DNA of 64,000 nt, taken from assembly GCA_003864495.1 (NCBI GenBank), contig ML133394.1, positions 2,818,183-2,882,182 of the forward strand. Direction: 5' to 3'. The stretch comes from Nemopilema nomurai (taxonomy: Eukaryota; Cnidaria; Scyphozoa; Rhizostomeae; Rhizostomatidae). Below, one piece after another: positions 51,401 through 62,493 of this stretch. Within the stretch, counting starts at the first letter, position 1, and each line of letters opens with the position of its first letter. Under the pieces are notes generated by a model. It searched no databases. It was not told the DNA's origin and saw only the letters and a list, made by a program, of their open reading frames with translations. A program made the translations under genes and the position numbers.

Positions 51401-54400
51401 TCGTTACAGCCAGCGTAAATCACGATCTTAGTTCCATTAGCAGGCCGATGTGACCCGTTCAGTGGGTGAATGCATTTGTCAGTCTCTAGATGCTTCAAGG
51501 AGCTTCCACTTGTTTGAGCAATGCTGTCTGCGGAGGCACATCTGGACTGCAGTTTCAAGAAGGAATTATCGACTTTGCCAAGCGCAACCGCGCATTTGAG
51601 AGAGTCGACGTGAAGGAGAGAGCCGTCGTCATTGAACGCGAAGAATTCGTTGCAGGAGCTTGTTAGGACCAAGTAGTCATCGTGGTTACGAGAGACGCAA
51701 AGGCCACCATAGTGATGTCTGATAAGGAAGAAGTCCCTTTCACCTGCCGAATAGGAGGGATCGTCAGTTAACGAGGATTTAGCACTATGATTGGCAATCG
51801 ATCTTAGTTATTGAGTCCTAGTGCTCGATGCTTGGGAATGTTTTTCTAATGATTTCAAGGATCAGGAGGTGTGAACCTTTTGTGTTTATTAAAGATCGCT
51901 TTGAGTTTTGTAGGGAAGAGATTCACGGCTGCAGAAGTTATGAAGGCATTGCAAAGAATGTCAATTGGTACAAACCGCTGTTAATGCACGGGCCACTCCG
52001 TACAAAAACGTCATCAATTGCAATGTCACCTCTGAATCCTAAACCAATAACTCCTTCAAAAACAACCTTCAATAAAGAAGATGTCAAAGTAAAGAAGATT
52101 TCCAGTTAATCAAGTCAAGTCAGCATATATCTTTTAAAAAAAATTCAGTACGCTGCTCACTAGATCTAATTGTTGCACTATGTAAAGAAATTGCTGGCTA
52201 TTGAAGCATGGTGCTCACCACCGTACTGTTTCTACTGATCTTTAGATGGGCCTGAAGCCATTCGTTGCCTTGCTGCCCAATTGCACTCCATGATGGAGAC
52301 CCACGCAAACTTGTAGCCGAATTCTTTAGGTACACATTCAGCCTACCAATCTGAGTGCCAAACATGTGGTACCAGAAGCTCAAGCAGCTGCCTTCTGCCT
52401 GCAGCCCAGTATACCTTTTTGATATTCGAGATACATCACCTAATTTTCTCGGAATCGACGACTCGATGTACAAATAATAACCTGTAGGTGAAAAAGATAC
52501 TTGCAGATAAGAACATGGTTGCTGTGTTTGTTGTTAAAATCTAACCCGCCGCGCCGTATGCACGCAGATTAGATTATAAAGTGTGATACTCGAGAAGTTC
52601 TTCTAGCCCTAAAAACTCTAAAAAATAATCGTTTCTTACCATGAATAAGATCTTTCTAGCAACATAAAGCATTTTCTTTTACGATAGGCAGCATGTGATT
52701 TAAAAAAAATTAGTTTTAAAGATTTGCCTACAAACATTCTTTCTAGGATCTTGTTATCTTGTGTTCCACCAAATTTATAACAAGCCCTGCTTTCCATCAT
52801 ATTGCAAAATGGCTTTATTTTGTACAGATTTTTGCAGTGGGCTATTACAGTTTAGTACCATATTAAAAACGTTTGGAAAACTGCATAGTTAGTATACAGC
52901 ACTTGATCGAATACTACATAAAAGGTTTCGAAGGTCTGACAATCTGTTCTGGTTTTAAAAAATTAGTGATGCAACAAATTTGTGCCCCATTAGTTAATCA
53001 GGTGCCAACATTTTATGGAAGATTACTAGCATGCAACAGTGTAGATTTTCCAAAACATGGTAGTTTTAAATTCTTCCCTTTTAAGAATATACTTGCCTAG
53101 GATTGATTGAAAAAGCATAACTAATTGCTAACAACAGACGCTTTTGTCTCTCACCTACTACGGTCTCTGTCGAATGATCAATTTCAGGACCGGTAGTCCA
53201 GCTGGCTGTTTTGCCGCGATTTCTTCTCCAGTTGAAATGATCTGCTTCATCCTCTACGTATCCACACTTGTCTACCTCAAAGTTGCAAATTCCTACGAAC
53301 GACCGTAAAAAATGAGTCTAACCTAGCTACAGATGCAATCTGCTGTTAAGCTACAGTGGCGTCTGTAAGGGGAGCCCATATGCTTTATACATAGTTTTTG
53401 ATGTGAGCTGCTTTGACATTCTCTCTAAGCTTCCACATGCATTAATTCTTCACTTTAAATTCTTAGAAACAAGAAGATTCAAATCACTTTAAAACTATTA
53501 GTACAATTTTAATAGAATATCCGTACACTAATGTCCCGGGACTGTCTGTGCCACCCCCCCCCCAGTTTTCAAAGCTTAAAATCGCCCCTGTGCCCAAACA
53601 CAGTAAAGAATGCTTTCTAAGGATGCCTTACATTTCCTCCACTTTTCTTAGAAATAATGTGACACAACATAGAATGATGGCACCAGAATACCTTCGATAC
53701 ATTGCATATATGAATAAGTAGGGCATTACATTGCGTATCATCCACGATAAAACTTGGGCTCAGAACCTCTCCAACGTATTTCATTTGCATCTAAGTTGTA
53801 TGTGGTTAGCAGTTGTGAAAGCAATGGTTCTGGCTTTTGCATGACTTAAGTTTGCGTCAAAACACTAAGAAATGAGGATGCTAAACGTCTACTAAATAGC
53901 ATTGCATAGTCTTTGAAAATGAGTGAAACATCACGTAATAAGTCAAATAGAGCAGTAGAAAAGTTCTAGTGTAGACAATGATAAAAGTTCTAGCTATTTG
54001 TATTTATTTAGACAGAATCATACTAGAAAAAGTTAAAAATTACTTCAATCAACTATTTGTATAGCAATAATCTCACCTGATAGGAGACTTGGAGGCTGTA
54101 TGGCTGAAACATAATCATAAGTCTCACATTAAAAGAAGTAGAAACAGTTTGGGAAGGTAGAAAAAAGCAAACGAACATCTGTCCTCTCATTTCCATTTCC
54201 GATGGGCTCTTGAGCACACAAGAGTTGTCCCTCTACGTTGAATTTGACTATCTATTTGCTAAAAATGGTTCCCGTCGATTTTACTAAAAGGGAATCCTGT
54301 AAGCTGTATTTATTACACATGTGATAAAGATGCGTTTGAAGTATGCAGAGAAGTGAGTTAAGAAACATAATTAACTTGAGAATGAAAGTCATTTGAAAGA

Positions 54401-57400
54401 GGGTTCACATGCAACTTTTATTTTTAAACATTTACAAGAATCCTGTAAGCTGTATTTATTACACATGTGATAAAGATGCGTTTGAAGTATGCAGAGAAGT
54501 GAGTTAAGAAACATAATTAACTTGAGAATGAAAGTCATTTGAAAGAGGGTTCACATGCAACTTTTATTTTTAAACATTTACAAGAACCATTACAAAAAAA
54601 TCTAAACAGAACTATAATTACTGCTGTTGTTGATAGACCTATTCTAGCACTGATGAAGATTAGTTCGTTCCTGATATGTTGTGCAAATATTTACATGCTA
54701 TGGTTATATAGATATGATTCAAGAACTTACCATACGTTAGGTAACTTAGAACAAATCCACGATGCAAAGTGGAGCCTAGTGCCCGGCGGAATCTGATGTG
54801 GATATACCTTTTACGTGTCAAAAGGACTATGGGTTGGTAGTTGCAGAGTGCCCCAGAAATGGCCTGACTTGTGGTGTATGTCGATGTTGGGGAGTCCGAC
54901 CCTGAAACACAAATGTAGAGTTGATATGAAAACTGTTGATTTGATTTGGGCTCCCTCAAAGCCCTTGATGAACAATAAAATACCATGATGCATGATGGCC
55001 GGGGCGTTTATTTAATTCAACATACTAGGAGGGCTTCTAATCAAGAAGGGCGTTTGAAGAGAGGCGTTTATTGAATTTTTTCACTCCTCCTAGGCAATAA
55101 ATACGTTTAAAAAACATCTTATGATAATCGCACTTGGCGTGAAACTTTGAGTAACAACTAAATAAGTCTATTTCCAGAAGTATAATGCTAAAAAACATAT
55201 AAATATCCAGTTCAAAGCGAGGTTCAAAGTCATCATGAATATCGTCTTCCTCGGATAGAGCAACTTTGCCCTGTTTGTTTCGAATACACGCCCCTCTACA
55301 AGAGAGGGGGCGTTTATTGAGCGGCATTTATTCGATGGGATGTTTAAGAGAAGGGGGCATTTAATCAACGCATTACAGTAGTAGATAAAAAGTAAGCCTT
55401 AATGTGAACAATAAATAAGCAAGAATTCAACAGATTTAGCTGGCGACATGCTCCAAAAAACCCAGAAACAAGAACTATAATATGCTAATATCGTTGCGAG
55501 AATAATAGACATTAAAAATGTAGAAAATACTTTTTGGATTATTTTCAACATGAAAAATCATGTCCTTTGATCGGTATTTTCACAATGAAATTCTCCATCT
55601 GTTGTTACGTGAATTCTCCGTCATGTTATTTCAAACCACTAATGCCACTTCTAAGTGAAGCATCGAGAAAGAGGTGAAAAGTCTTACAACGTGCAGCGTT
55701 TTCTAACTACACCTGAATAAAGTTTTGCTGCGTAAATGGCCAGGGAGCTAGTGGCTGCTGCAGATGGAAATAAAGGTGTTGGCCTGCAGAAAAGTGTGAA
55801 GTGTAGGAAAAAGCGATCTAACAGGCAATGAATAAGCAATAGGAAGAGCAAAGAGCGGGATGGGAAGACAGAGAAACAAGGTTGTGACTATGAATGCCAG
55901 ATATTGTTTGAAGTTGTCGATACTGCCTTACCTCGCACAGCAACATAATCATATGACCTACAAAGCAAGTGCAAATCCATAAACACAATTCTGGTCTCCA
56001 TTCCTGCCGATGTTGATATTCTGTAGAAGCAAGATCTAGAGCTTCGACGATACGATCTTGGGTAGCCCGCAGAATATATGATACCACTACCAAGGTAATT
56101 GTTTGTATTGCTGAAAGAAAATAGAATTAAGGCTATTCATAGCACTTCATAAGTTTTTGCTAAAACGTTTTCCTCCTATTGTGTGAAGTATTCACATTTT
56201 GCCTTCAATTGTCCACGGCTATATTTGCAACTGTGTAGAGCAAGGAAAGCATGCTCCGAAAATGTTTGATAAACTCATTAAACATGCCGTGTTGACAAAG
56301 AAAGCTTGCTTTAACATTCATTTCAAGTTCTGATTGATAAAAATGCCCGAGACCTTTGGAGAGAAAACATTATAGAGAGAAAACTCGCAGCTTGTGAGCC
56401 CTATTAGGAATGTTTTTTTCTTAATTTTACTTAGAATACATTTGTAAGTCATCCAGAAGTCAATTATAATTGCAGTTTAACAATTTTCGACTTTTTTGAA
56501 GGAAAATCAAGTCTCGATTGGCCTAAAAATTTGAAATCACATCTATTAAACCAAACAGTCTGTGTCTGCTTTCATGAAGCCTCGATAAAGCATTTTGGAT
56601 GGAACGACAAGCAATATTATTCAGCACGAAACAGGTTAAAGCCACTTACTAGCAAGCTGTAGTGAGGTAAGAGCCCATGTAACTTGATTGTCGACTTCTA
56701 AGCCTGAATCTGAGGTACAGGTCAGCATTTTTCCTTGATATGTACTTGATTCTCATTGCTCCGTCTATCGAGAACATGTAATTCATTTTATAGCCTCTTG
56801 TGTTTGAGGAGCAGAACTTTCCAATGCTTGCGTATTTCCTGAAAGGTAAACTGGCCTGGTAAGACTTTTCCCTTTAAAGGACGCGTTTTACCACGAGAAG
56901 GGCAACTCTACTGGAAGTGGGTCAACCAAGATAGGCCTGGTTGGTCTGTTTCTAAGTCAGGAATGCGTTACAGCCATGCCAATTCATCTTAGACATGTCG
57001 TTCAAAACATATGTCATCTTCTTAAAAATGGGCAACAAGGTACGCTTGGGCTCACATCGTTCGAATCGCACGGTCAAGCGTAATAAATGGACACAAATGA
57101 GAATTCACAGATGAACATATCGGCATCCACGCCATTTTGGAATGCAAAACAGTACTGGTTGAAATGGTTTGGATTTGATACCATGCTAAAAGCAGAAACA
57201 ATATAGGGCCCTCCGAAAAACGTTCGGTCTTGACCAACTGATTCGCACCTTTAAAAGACCGTAAATAGCTTGCTTATTCTATTCCAAAGTCCAATTATCC
57301 ACAGAAGTATATTCTGGCTGCAAGCCGTGCCAGTAATAACGGAAAAGAGCAAGAAAAATATTTGGTCTTTCTTTAATGAAGATATTACACAAGCGTTGCC

Positions 57401-58678
57401 ACACATTCATCTAACGCCATAACCGAAACGCTGATAAAACCCGTCGTATTCTAAAGGAAACAATTAACTGGATAAATTACTGTTGAATTCATAACCCCCA
57501 CCCCCCCCCCCCAAGGGACATCGCGAGAATGCTGATTAATCTAAGCCGGAGGCTTTTCATCGGTTTCCGTGCACCGGTATCGCACAGATCTGGTCTATAA
57601 TACTTAGCATGCTACCAATTTGGATAGTTCCGAAATCTAAAATGAACTGAAAGATGAGTTCCTTGTACAAATAGTAAAAATTGAATAGGCGTATTGACAA
57701 ATTTAGAGCATAAAGCACATATTAGGTGGTTAAGATGTGAGAAATTCCCCGTAGTTAACACAAAAGTACTTATGCGCCACCACTGCAATAGGGAGATGTT
57801 CGCTGGTACCCAAAGTTACTGAACATTTGTTTAAACTCGATTAAAAACGTGAGCATGCATGGTATAGGTAAGTGGAAAGTTGACCACACTCGCATGATTT
57901 TGCCCCACCGAGCAAAGCCCCCTCAAATTCGTCATGGCCGTTTAAAAAGTTTGAGCCAGTCGCCACTTTTGGTACCTCTGACCTTGATTCCGATTGCGGA
58001 AGGATTTTAAGAAAAGTACCCCTCTACACTCCAATGCCAAACAGTGTGACCTGATTGCAGCTGAAACTGTACATCATTTGTTCCATATCGAACGGCAGTA
58101 CTGACTCGAAGCAATCACGGTGGCTAAGTACAATCAGACTCTACATCAAAACAAGGTGAGGCATCATCTGTCCCAATTTTTGGTTAAATCGAACCGCGCA
58201 AACTGAGAAATTGCCGACTCTAAATCTAGTAAACACTAACATATTTAAAAAACAAATGGACAAAAACTCCTACAATTTCAAGGAATGAGACTCCATTTGA
58301 GTGCCTTTCTCTGTAGGCAATATCTTATGTTAACAGATTCGCTAATAGAAAGCTATCATAGTTCTAAAAATCCCAATTTTAAGACGTCAGCAATAAAACT
58401 TTAAGCTTTGTGTACCTGGTGATGAACACTTCGACACTGTCCTGTGAGCACTTTGGCATCGACCCTTGAACATTGAACGTTAACCAGTAGACTTCAAGAA
58501 AGTAAGTTGTGCTCCAAAAGACGGGCCGTATATTCCAGACGTAATGTCCATTGTCAGAGGTGGGGGCCTTGCGTATGTACTGGAAACTGGTCGTAGCACG
58601 GTATTCCTTCACCTTGAATGCTTGGTTGGCATTGTACAAACCAAACACAAGACAAAAAGCAAGCCATGTTTGCGCCAT
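48430..58678 (-). CDS. type I CUB-CUB-MAM-trefoil-mucin receptor with repeated phospho-motif tail
   Basis: Not recognised as a named protein. Eleven exons: 58678-58416, 56838-56650, 56110-55932, 54901-54731, 54103-54077, 53292-53155, 52481-52227, 51743-51372, 51065-50701, 50512-49991 and 49553-48430. Restoring one missing base in exon 9 gives exactly 1202 codons including the stop. A signal peptide (TWLAFCLVFGLYNANQA) is followed by two CUB-like domains (about 20-150 and 151-267; the second has GSGIIYSAGYPRSY, CRSYDYVAV, RGFVLSYLTY). A MAM domain (about 277-407) has CNFEVDKCGY, FNWRRNRGKTASWTTGP, CLSFWYHMFG and LNVYLKN, and lacks the usual IALDDI end. A beta-trefoil-like domain (408-531) has FFAFNDDGSLLH, KCIHPLNGS and LRLRFDL. 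Then come a Thr/Ser stalk, a TM helix (IIIALSCFACLLLVMVTICV) with a KLRKKR stop-transfer, and a roughly 490-aa tail. The tail has SH2-type tyrosines (YVRH, YDVI, YLAP, YLAA, YLQE) and RRxS sites. Confidence 0.8.
48730..49344 (-). repeat. duplicated intracellular module in receptor tail
   Basis: Two copies lie in the last exon: 49344-49099 (82 codons) and 48936-48730 (69 codons). Each runs RRxSE-x3-PPxIxSFKKP, then RRxSxPV, a variable spacer, then LEEE-x3-YLA-x3-LKAP. The conserved residues cluster at basophilic-kinase or 14-3-3-type serines and at the YLA tyrosine, and the spacers have diverged. This pattern indicates selection on the motifs after an intragenic duplication. Confidence 0.85.
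50730..51025 (-). repeat. 33-bp coding minisatellite (Thr/Ser-rich stalk)
   Basis: Nine tandem units of 33 bp encode an 11-residue period of the type TTAAVSTRPTS, expected to be heavily O-glycosylated. Unit 8 is 32 bp because one base is missing near 50990. Without correction the frame shifts inside the repeat; with correction the exon is 366 nt and joins its neighbours in phase. Confidence 0.9.
54292..54583. repeat. 146-bp perfect tandem duplication in a receptor intron
   Basis: The segment 54292-54437 is followed at once by an identical copy, 54438-54583. No mismatch was seen by eye. It lies between the exons ending at 54103 and starting at 54731. It is either very recent or an assembly duplication. 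Confidence 0.9.
54998..55380. repeat. repeat with recurrent GGCGTTTATT motifs
   Basis: The motif GGGG(C/G)(G/A)TTTATT or a close variant occurs about five times, with a hairpin at about 55288-55315 (ACGCCCCTCT...AGAGGGGGCGT). A DNA-transposon derivative is likely. It lies in a receptor intron. The ends are not sharply defined. Confidence 0.45.
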
Positions 58679-60822
58679 TGTGCCGCTGGACTGACTAGGC
58701 CCTTTCACCTTCTCTTCTGCCGCACCAGTTCAAGCAGTGAATGCAAATTTCAGTATTGAATGTTAATTTTTAAATGTATATATGATATAAACTGATGCAA
58801 GAGTATCATGAAGTAAGCAGCAACGTTTGAAGTTGAATAGTGGTCAATTTTCAGCTATTTACACCTTTCACGTTATACGACCGTGTACCTTTGAAGCCTA
58901 GAGCAAAAGCTGCCAATTTTTCCTGTATCACGGGCTAACGCATGCAGTTTGACTGAAATTTGCTTATTTTCGTGCCGACGATTGTCTTTTGAATCGTCCA
59001 ATGATTTTCCTATGCTTCTGGGGAATCTTGATGCCGAAAGCGGAAAAAACCTCGTGAATTCAAGCCTTTTGTGCGTAAACAAAAACCCTTTCATTACAAT
59101 TTCAGTTTCAATATGAGAAAGAAAATTTTCCTCCATGATTATGATATGTGATGTCCCTATAACGTCACACTACTAGTAGACAATGCCTTTAATTTGTATC
59201 AAGGCTTGTTTACGAAAAGCGGAAAGTATGCTGTTTTAGATATCATTCATCAGAAGTCACAGACTCAGAGCAAAGCTCGAGAATTCGATGAATGGGTACT
59301 CAAGCCTTTCTCGAAGATATGGACATGATTATATAAATAATGTTAAATGGCCAATGAATTTGTGCATAACACCCCATTTGAGACACAACTCGTAGCCATT
59401 CTTAATATACGAACCATCTATCATTTCTTTTAACATAAACACCGTTTCACCAGTTCGCAGATATCCGTTTGTCCATCTAGTCGTGTGGGGTGGATTCATT
59501 CGACACAAAACATGTTTGAAAATTTATACAAAAGGCAACTTGTTCTAATCCTGATTTTATAAATAGAATATAAAGCAAAAAGAATCGATCAACGGAAGGC
59601 TCTGGTATTCCTATAATCAATTTTGCCTACTGATGAATTTTATCCCAAGTTGATCGATTACCGAGTATTGCAAACCCCAATGACGTCACCGTCATAATTT
59701 TTATAACCTCTTCTAAGCTTTCCCGTATAATTATTAGCAGACAGACTCTCGTTACAAATTTCAGATTGCAAAGATATTGTTACATCCTACAGCCTCCACA
59801 CCAAGTTACATCCATTTCAGAACGAACTATTCCTTCAATCTTGCTTTGCCCTGCAAAATTCAGCATGGAACTACGGTCATTCGTAGATGCACGTTTGCAT
59901 TTAAGCATTGTAGCAAAACAATCAATTATGCCATGCATTGTCTACATGTTTTGCTGTAGGACAAAGGCACAGCAATATCATTCTATGCTTCAAAGTCTTT
60001 GTTAATTTCTCTTGCAGCGTAAATCGCGGCCGATCAACTTCATCAAAGCGAAGCATTTGTTTACGAGCTTTAAGACTTATTTAAGCACGGCAATCTTGTA
60101 GTCGCAATCTGTACAGAAATGCTTTCGAGTTGCAAACATTACGCTTTAAGCCAGCCTGTTTGGTTTCGGCCAAAGCCAAGTGGAACGAACAGCCGGTTGC
60201 AGTTTACAACCCGCCCCAGCAATTCTTTGCTGCTTCCACTTGGAGAACGTGACGGAAAGGATGCCATCCAATTCAACGTAAACATTTGCCAAAGCAAGTG
60301 AAATGAACAGGTGGTTCAAAGATCAGAAGACATGCGAGGACTAAGCATGATTTGTTACAAACAAGACGCAGTGGAAATCTGGAAATGAAAAAGTTGCAAA
60401 GAAAAACAGAAAACAACAGGCGGGTTTTGCACATGAATCTCGAGCTAGCATTGCCAGAAGGAGCAGCCGCATAAATGCTCGCTGCCATTGTAGCAGAATA
60501 CGATAATGAGGATTGAGCCAAGTTACTCTGGCAAGGCCTATTTTGCATTCTGAGAAGCCTTTCCCCCGAAATTATCTAGGATCAATCTGGCTCTATAGAT
60601 TCGCTGTCACACTCCTTGAAAGTATCGAAGAGACATTCTAGGGAGTTTTTTTTTTCAAAGTAAATCGCATGTGTTAAAGAGTTGGTCAGCGGTTTTGTGC
60701 CGAGGGTGCTGGCATGGTTGGATCCGCTGGTCCCGAAATAACTGGGCGATGCAGACGTGCGTTTAGGCCGTAGTTCTGGCAGAAATCGAGAAACGGACCA
60801 TCTGGCAACAAACCCCAGAAGA
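58679..60822. other. divergent intergenic region between receptor and SERINC genes
   Basis: About 2.1 kb separates two start codons facing away from each other, so both promoters should lie here. No supportable coding exon or obvious repeat was seen on either strand. Confidence 0.5.
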
Positions 60823-62493
60823 ATGGCCCGGTCGCCGAGTGGAACCGTTGCACAAACACCGGATAACAGCGAGCAAAAGACAATGGAAGATAAAGAGGAT
60901 GGCTATGAACAGAAGAACACTTGCAGAAAAGTAAACTTGTTCGAAAAAATCGTCGAGAAATGTGAAAACTTGATCTTATTTAGCTTATTGCATCTCCAAA
61001 GGTCACCGTTGGAAACTCTAATTGGGCCAGGGTCCTCAACAAGCTTCGGATACATTTTGGTTCATGCATGCTACTTCGTCATTGTATCATTCATTCCGAT
61101 TGCTTACGTCATTGCTAATTTGCCCGGCATCAGGTCGTACATAGGGAGGGATGTCAATATTTGCGTGTTTGTCGAGAACCCAGGCTCTTGTGGGGAAATC
61201 GTTTCAAACATCTTTGCCAATCGATTCGGCTTCGCAGTGGCCAGTCTCTTCGTGTTCATGGCCTTGATTACCATGAAATGCTTCGCGAGAAACGAGCAAG
61301 TTTTGCCCGCGTTGAACAATGGATTTTGGATACTGAAGCTTTCACTCATCTTTTTGGTCTCGCTCATTGCCTTTTCTATTCCTCCGGGGATCTTCGACGC
61401 AATTTGGCACTACCTATGCACGGCAGCATCATTCCTGCAAACTATCTGCTTAACATTTCTGCTAATAGACTGGACTAGAGACGTGTTTATCAACACACAG
61501 AATTCTAGCAAAAAACAGACAACTACGAGGGAAATTGCCTTGAAATATTTGTTGACTGTCATCTTGACATTACTCTCGGTCACCGCACTAATTTACACAA
61601 GCTACAGATCTCTAAAAGAAAATGGCCTAACTCTGAACACAGTTGTACTGCTGATGCTACCTGTAAAATTCGCAATATGCAATTGCTTTCTTTCGGAAAA
61701 GGACAAAGGCTCCATAGCACAAAGTGCTGTTATTTTGAGCTACCTTGTGCTTCGTCTAGGCCTCTTATTAGAATACGAGGCTGACAAGGGTCTATCCCTC
61801 CTTGGTATCTATTTGTTCATAGACACAATTGTTAAGCTGATCACGCTAGTCTACGCGCTGTCCCGGGAAATGTTGCCGACTCATTATAGATTCGGAGGCG
61901 CTCAAATGCACGGACGCATACCGAGGACGTTTTCTAATGCCAGCATTGCAGAGAAGGAAAATGGGATGAAAAATACTTGTGATGTATATAGGGATGAAAA
62001 GGTTGAGCAAATTGATGCATGCGAGGACAAGCTGCAAGGCATTGCCTGCAACGAGAAAAGGGCCGACCAGTCTGAATCAAATCATCTAGAAACCAAGGAT
62101 TGGACAGAAAAACCAAGTCCGGAAAGGGAAAAAAACCTAGCAGTTCATAACCCAAGCGCAACAACACCCGCCTATTCGATTACTCTTGTGCATTGTTTTC
62201 TTCTGACAACAAGCCTCGATCTGAATTCGAACCTCACATCATTTCACGTGCTGGCTCAGAACGGGAGCTACTTTGAGACTGGTCGCAGTCTATTTGCAAC
62301 TGTCATTCTCAATATCTCGACAGTTCTTATAATGATAATTTTTCTATGGACAAGAATGGTGAGAAGAATTTACAAGGACGCGGATGAGTTCTCTTCCTTT
62401 ACTATTTTTGCTACTCTAAGCAAGACAGTCGCCCAGCTGTATACAAAGGTATGGTTGAGCCACCAAGGTTTGCTGCCACAGCCAATTCCATAA
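60823..62493 (+). CDS. divergent intronless SERINC-family membrane protein A
   Basis: SERINC/TMS1 proteins are multi-pass membrane proteins of plasma membrane and endosomes with lipid-scrambling activity; some vertebrate members restrict retroviruses. The frame starts at the ATG at 60823, giving MARSPSGTVAQ; the open frame extends upstream without an ATG. About 556 aa with roughly ten hydrophobic segments. Family landmarks are present but eroded: NNGFWILKLSLIFLVSLIAF, IPPGIFDAIWHYLCT, TFLLIDWTRD, and KGSIAQSAVILSYL in place of the usual LLQSSVI-x-YxxYLTWSA block. The C-terminal YSITLVHCFLLTTSL matches the YSYSFFHFMLFLASL region and is followed by a TM segment and KDADEF, the equivalent of the usual NRDF end. 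It then continues about 35 residues (SSFTIFATLSKTVAQLY). One exon, unlike vertebrate SERINCs. Confidence 0.8.
   Translation: MARSPSGTVAQTPDNSEQKTMEDKEDGYEQKNTCRKVNLFEKIVEKCENLILFSLLHLQRSPLETLIGPGSSTSFGYILVHACYFVIVSFIPIAYVIANLPGIRSYIGRDVNICVFVENPGSCGEIVSNIFANRFGFAVASLFVFMALITMKCFARNEQVLPALNNGFWILKLSLIFLVSLIAFSIPPGIFDAIWHYLCTAASFLQTICLTFLLIDWTRDVFINTQNSSKKQTTTREIALKYLLTVILTLLSVTALIYTSYRSLKENGLTLNTVVLLMLPVKFAICNCFLSEKDKGSIAQSAVILSYLVLRLGLLLEYEADKGLSLLGIYLFIDTIVKLITLVYALSREMLPTHYRFGGAQMHGRIPRTFSNASIAEKENGMKNTCDVYRDEKVEQIDACEDKLQGIACNEKRADQSESNHLETKDWTEKPSPEREKNLAVHNPSATTPAYSITLVHCFLLTTSLDLNSNLTSFHVLAQNGSYFETGRSLFATVILNISTVLIMIIFLWTRMVRRIYKDADEFSSFTIFATLSKTVAQLYTKVWLSHQGLLPQPIP

Noticed and set aside
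57498..57513. Poly-C run as a regulatory element
   Set aside because: This run, and similar ones near 53556 and 38258, are simple homopolymers with no supporting context.
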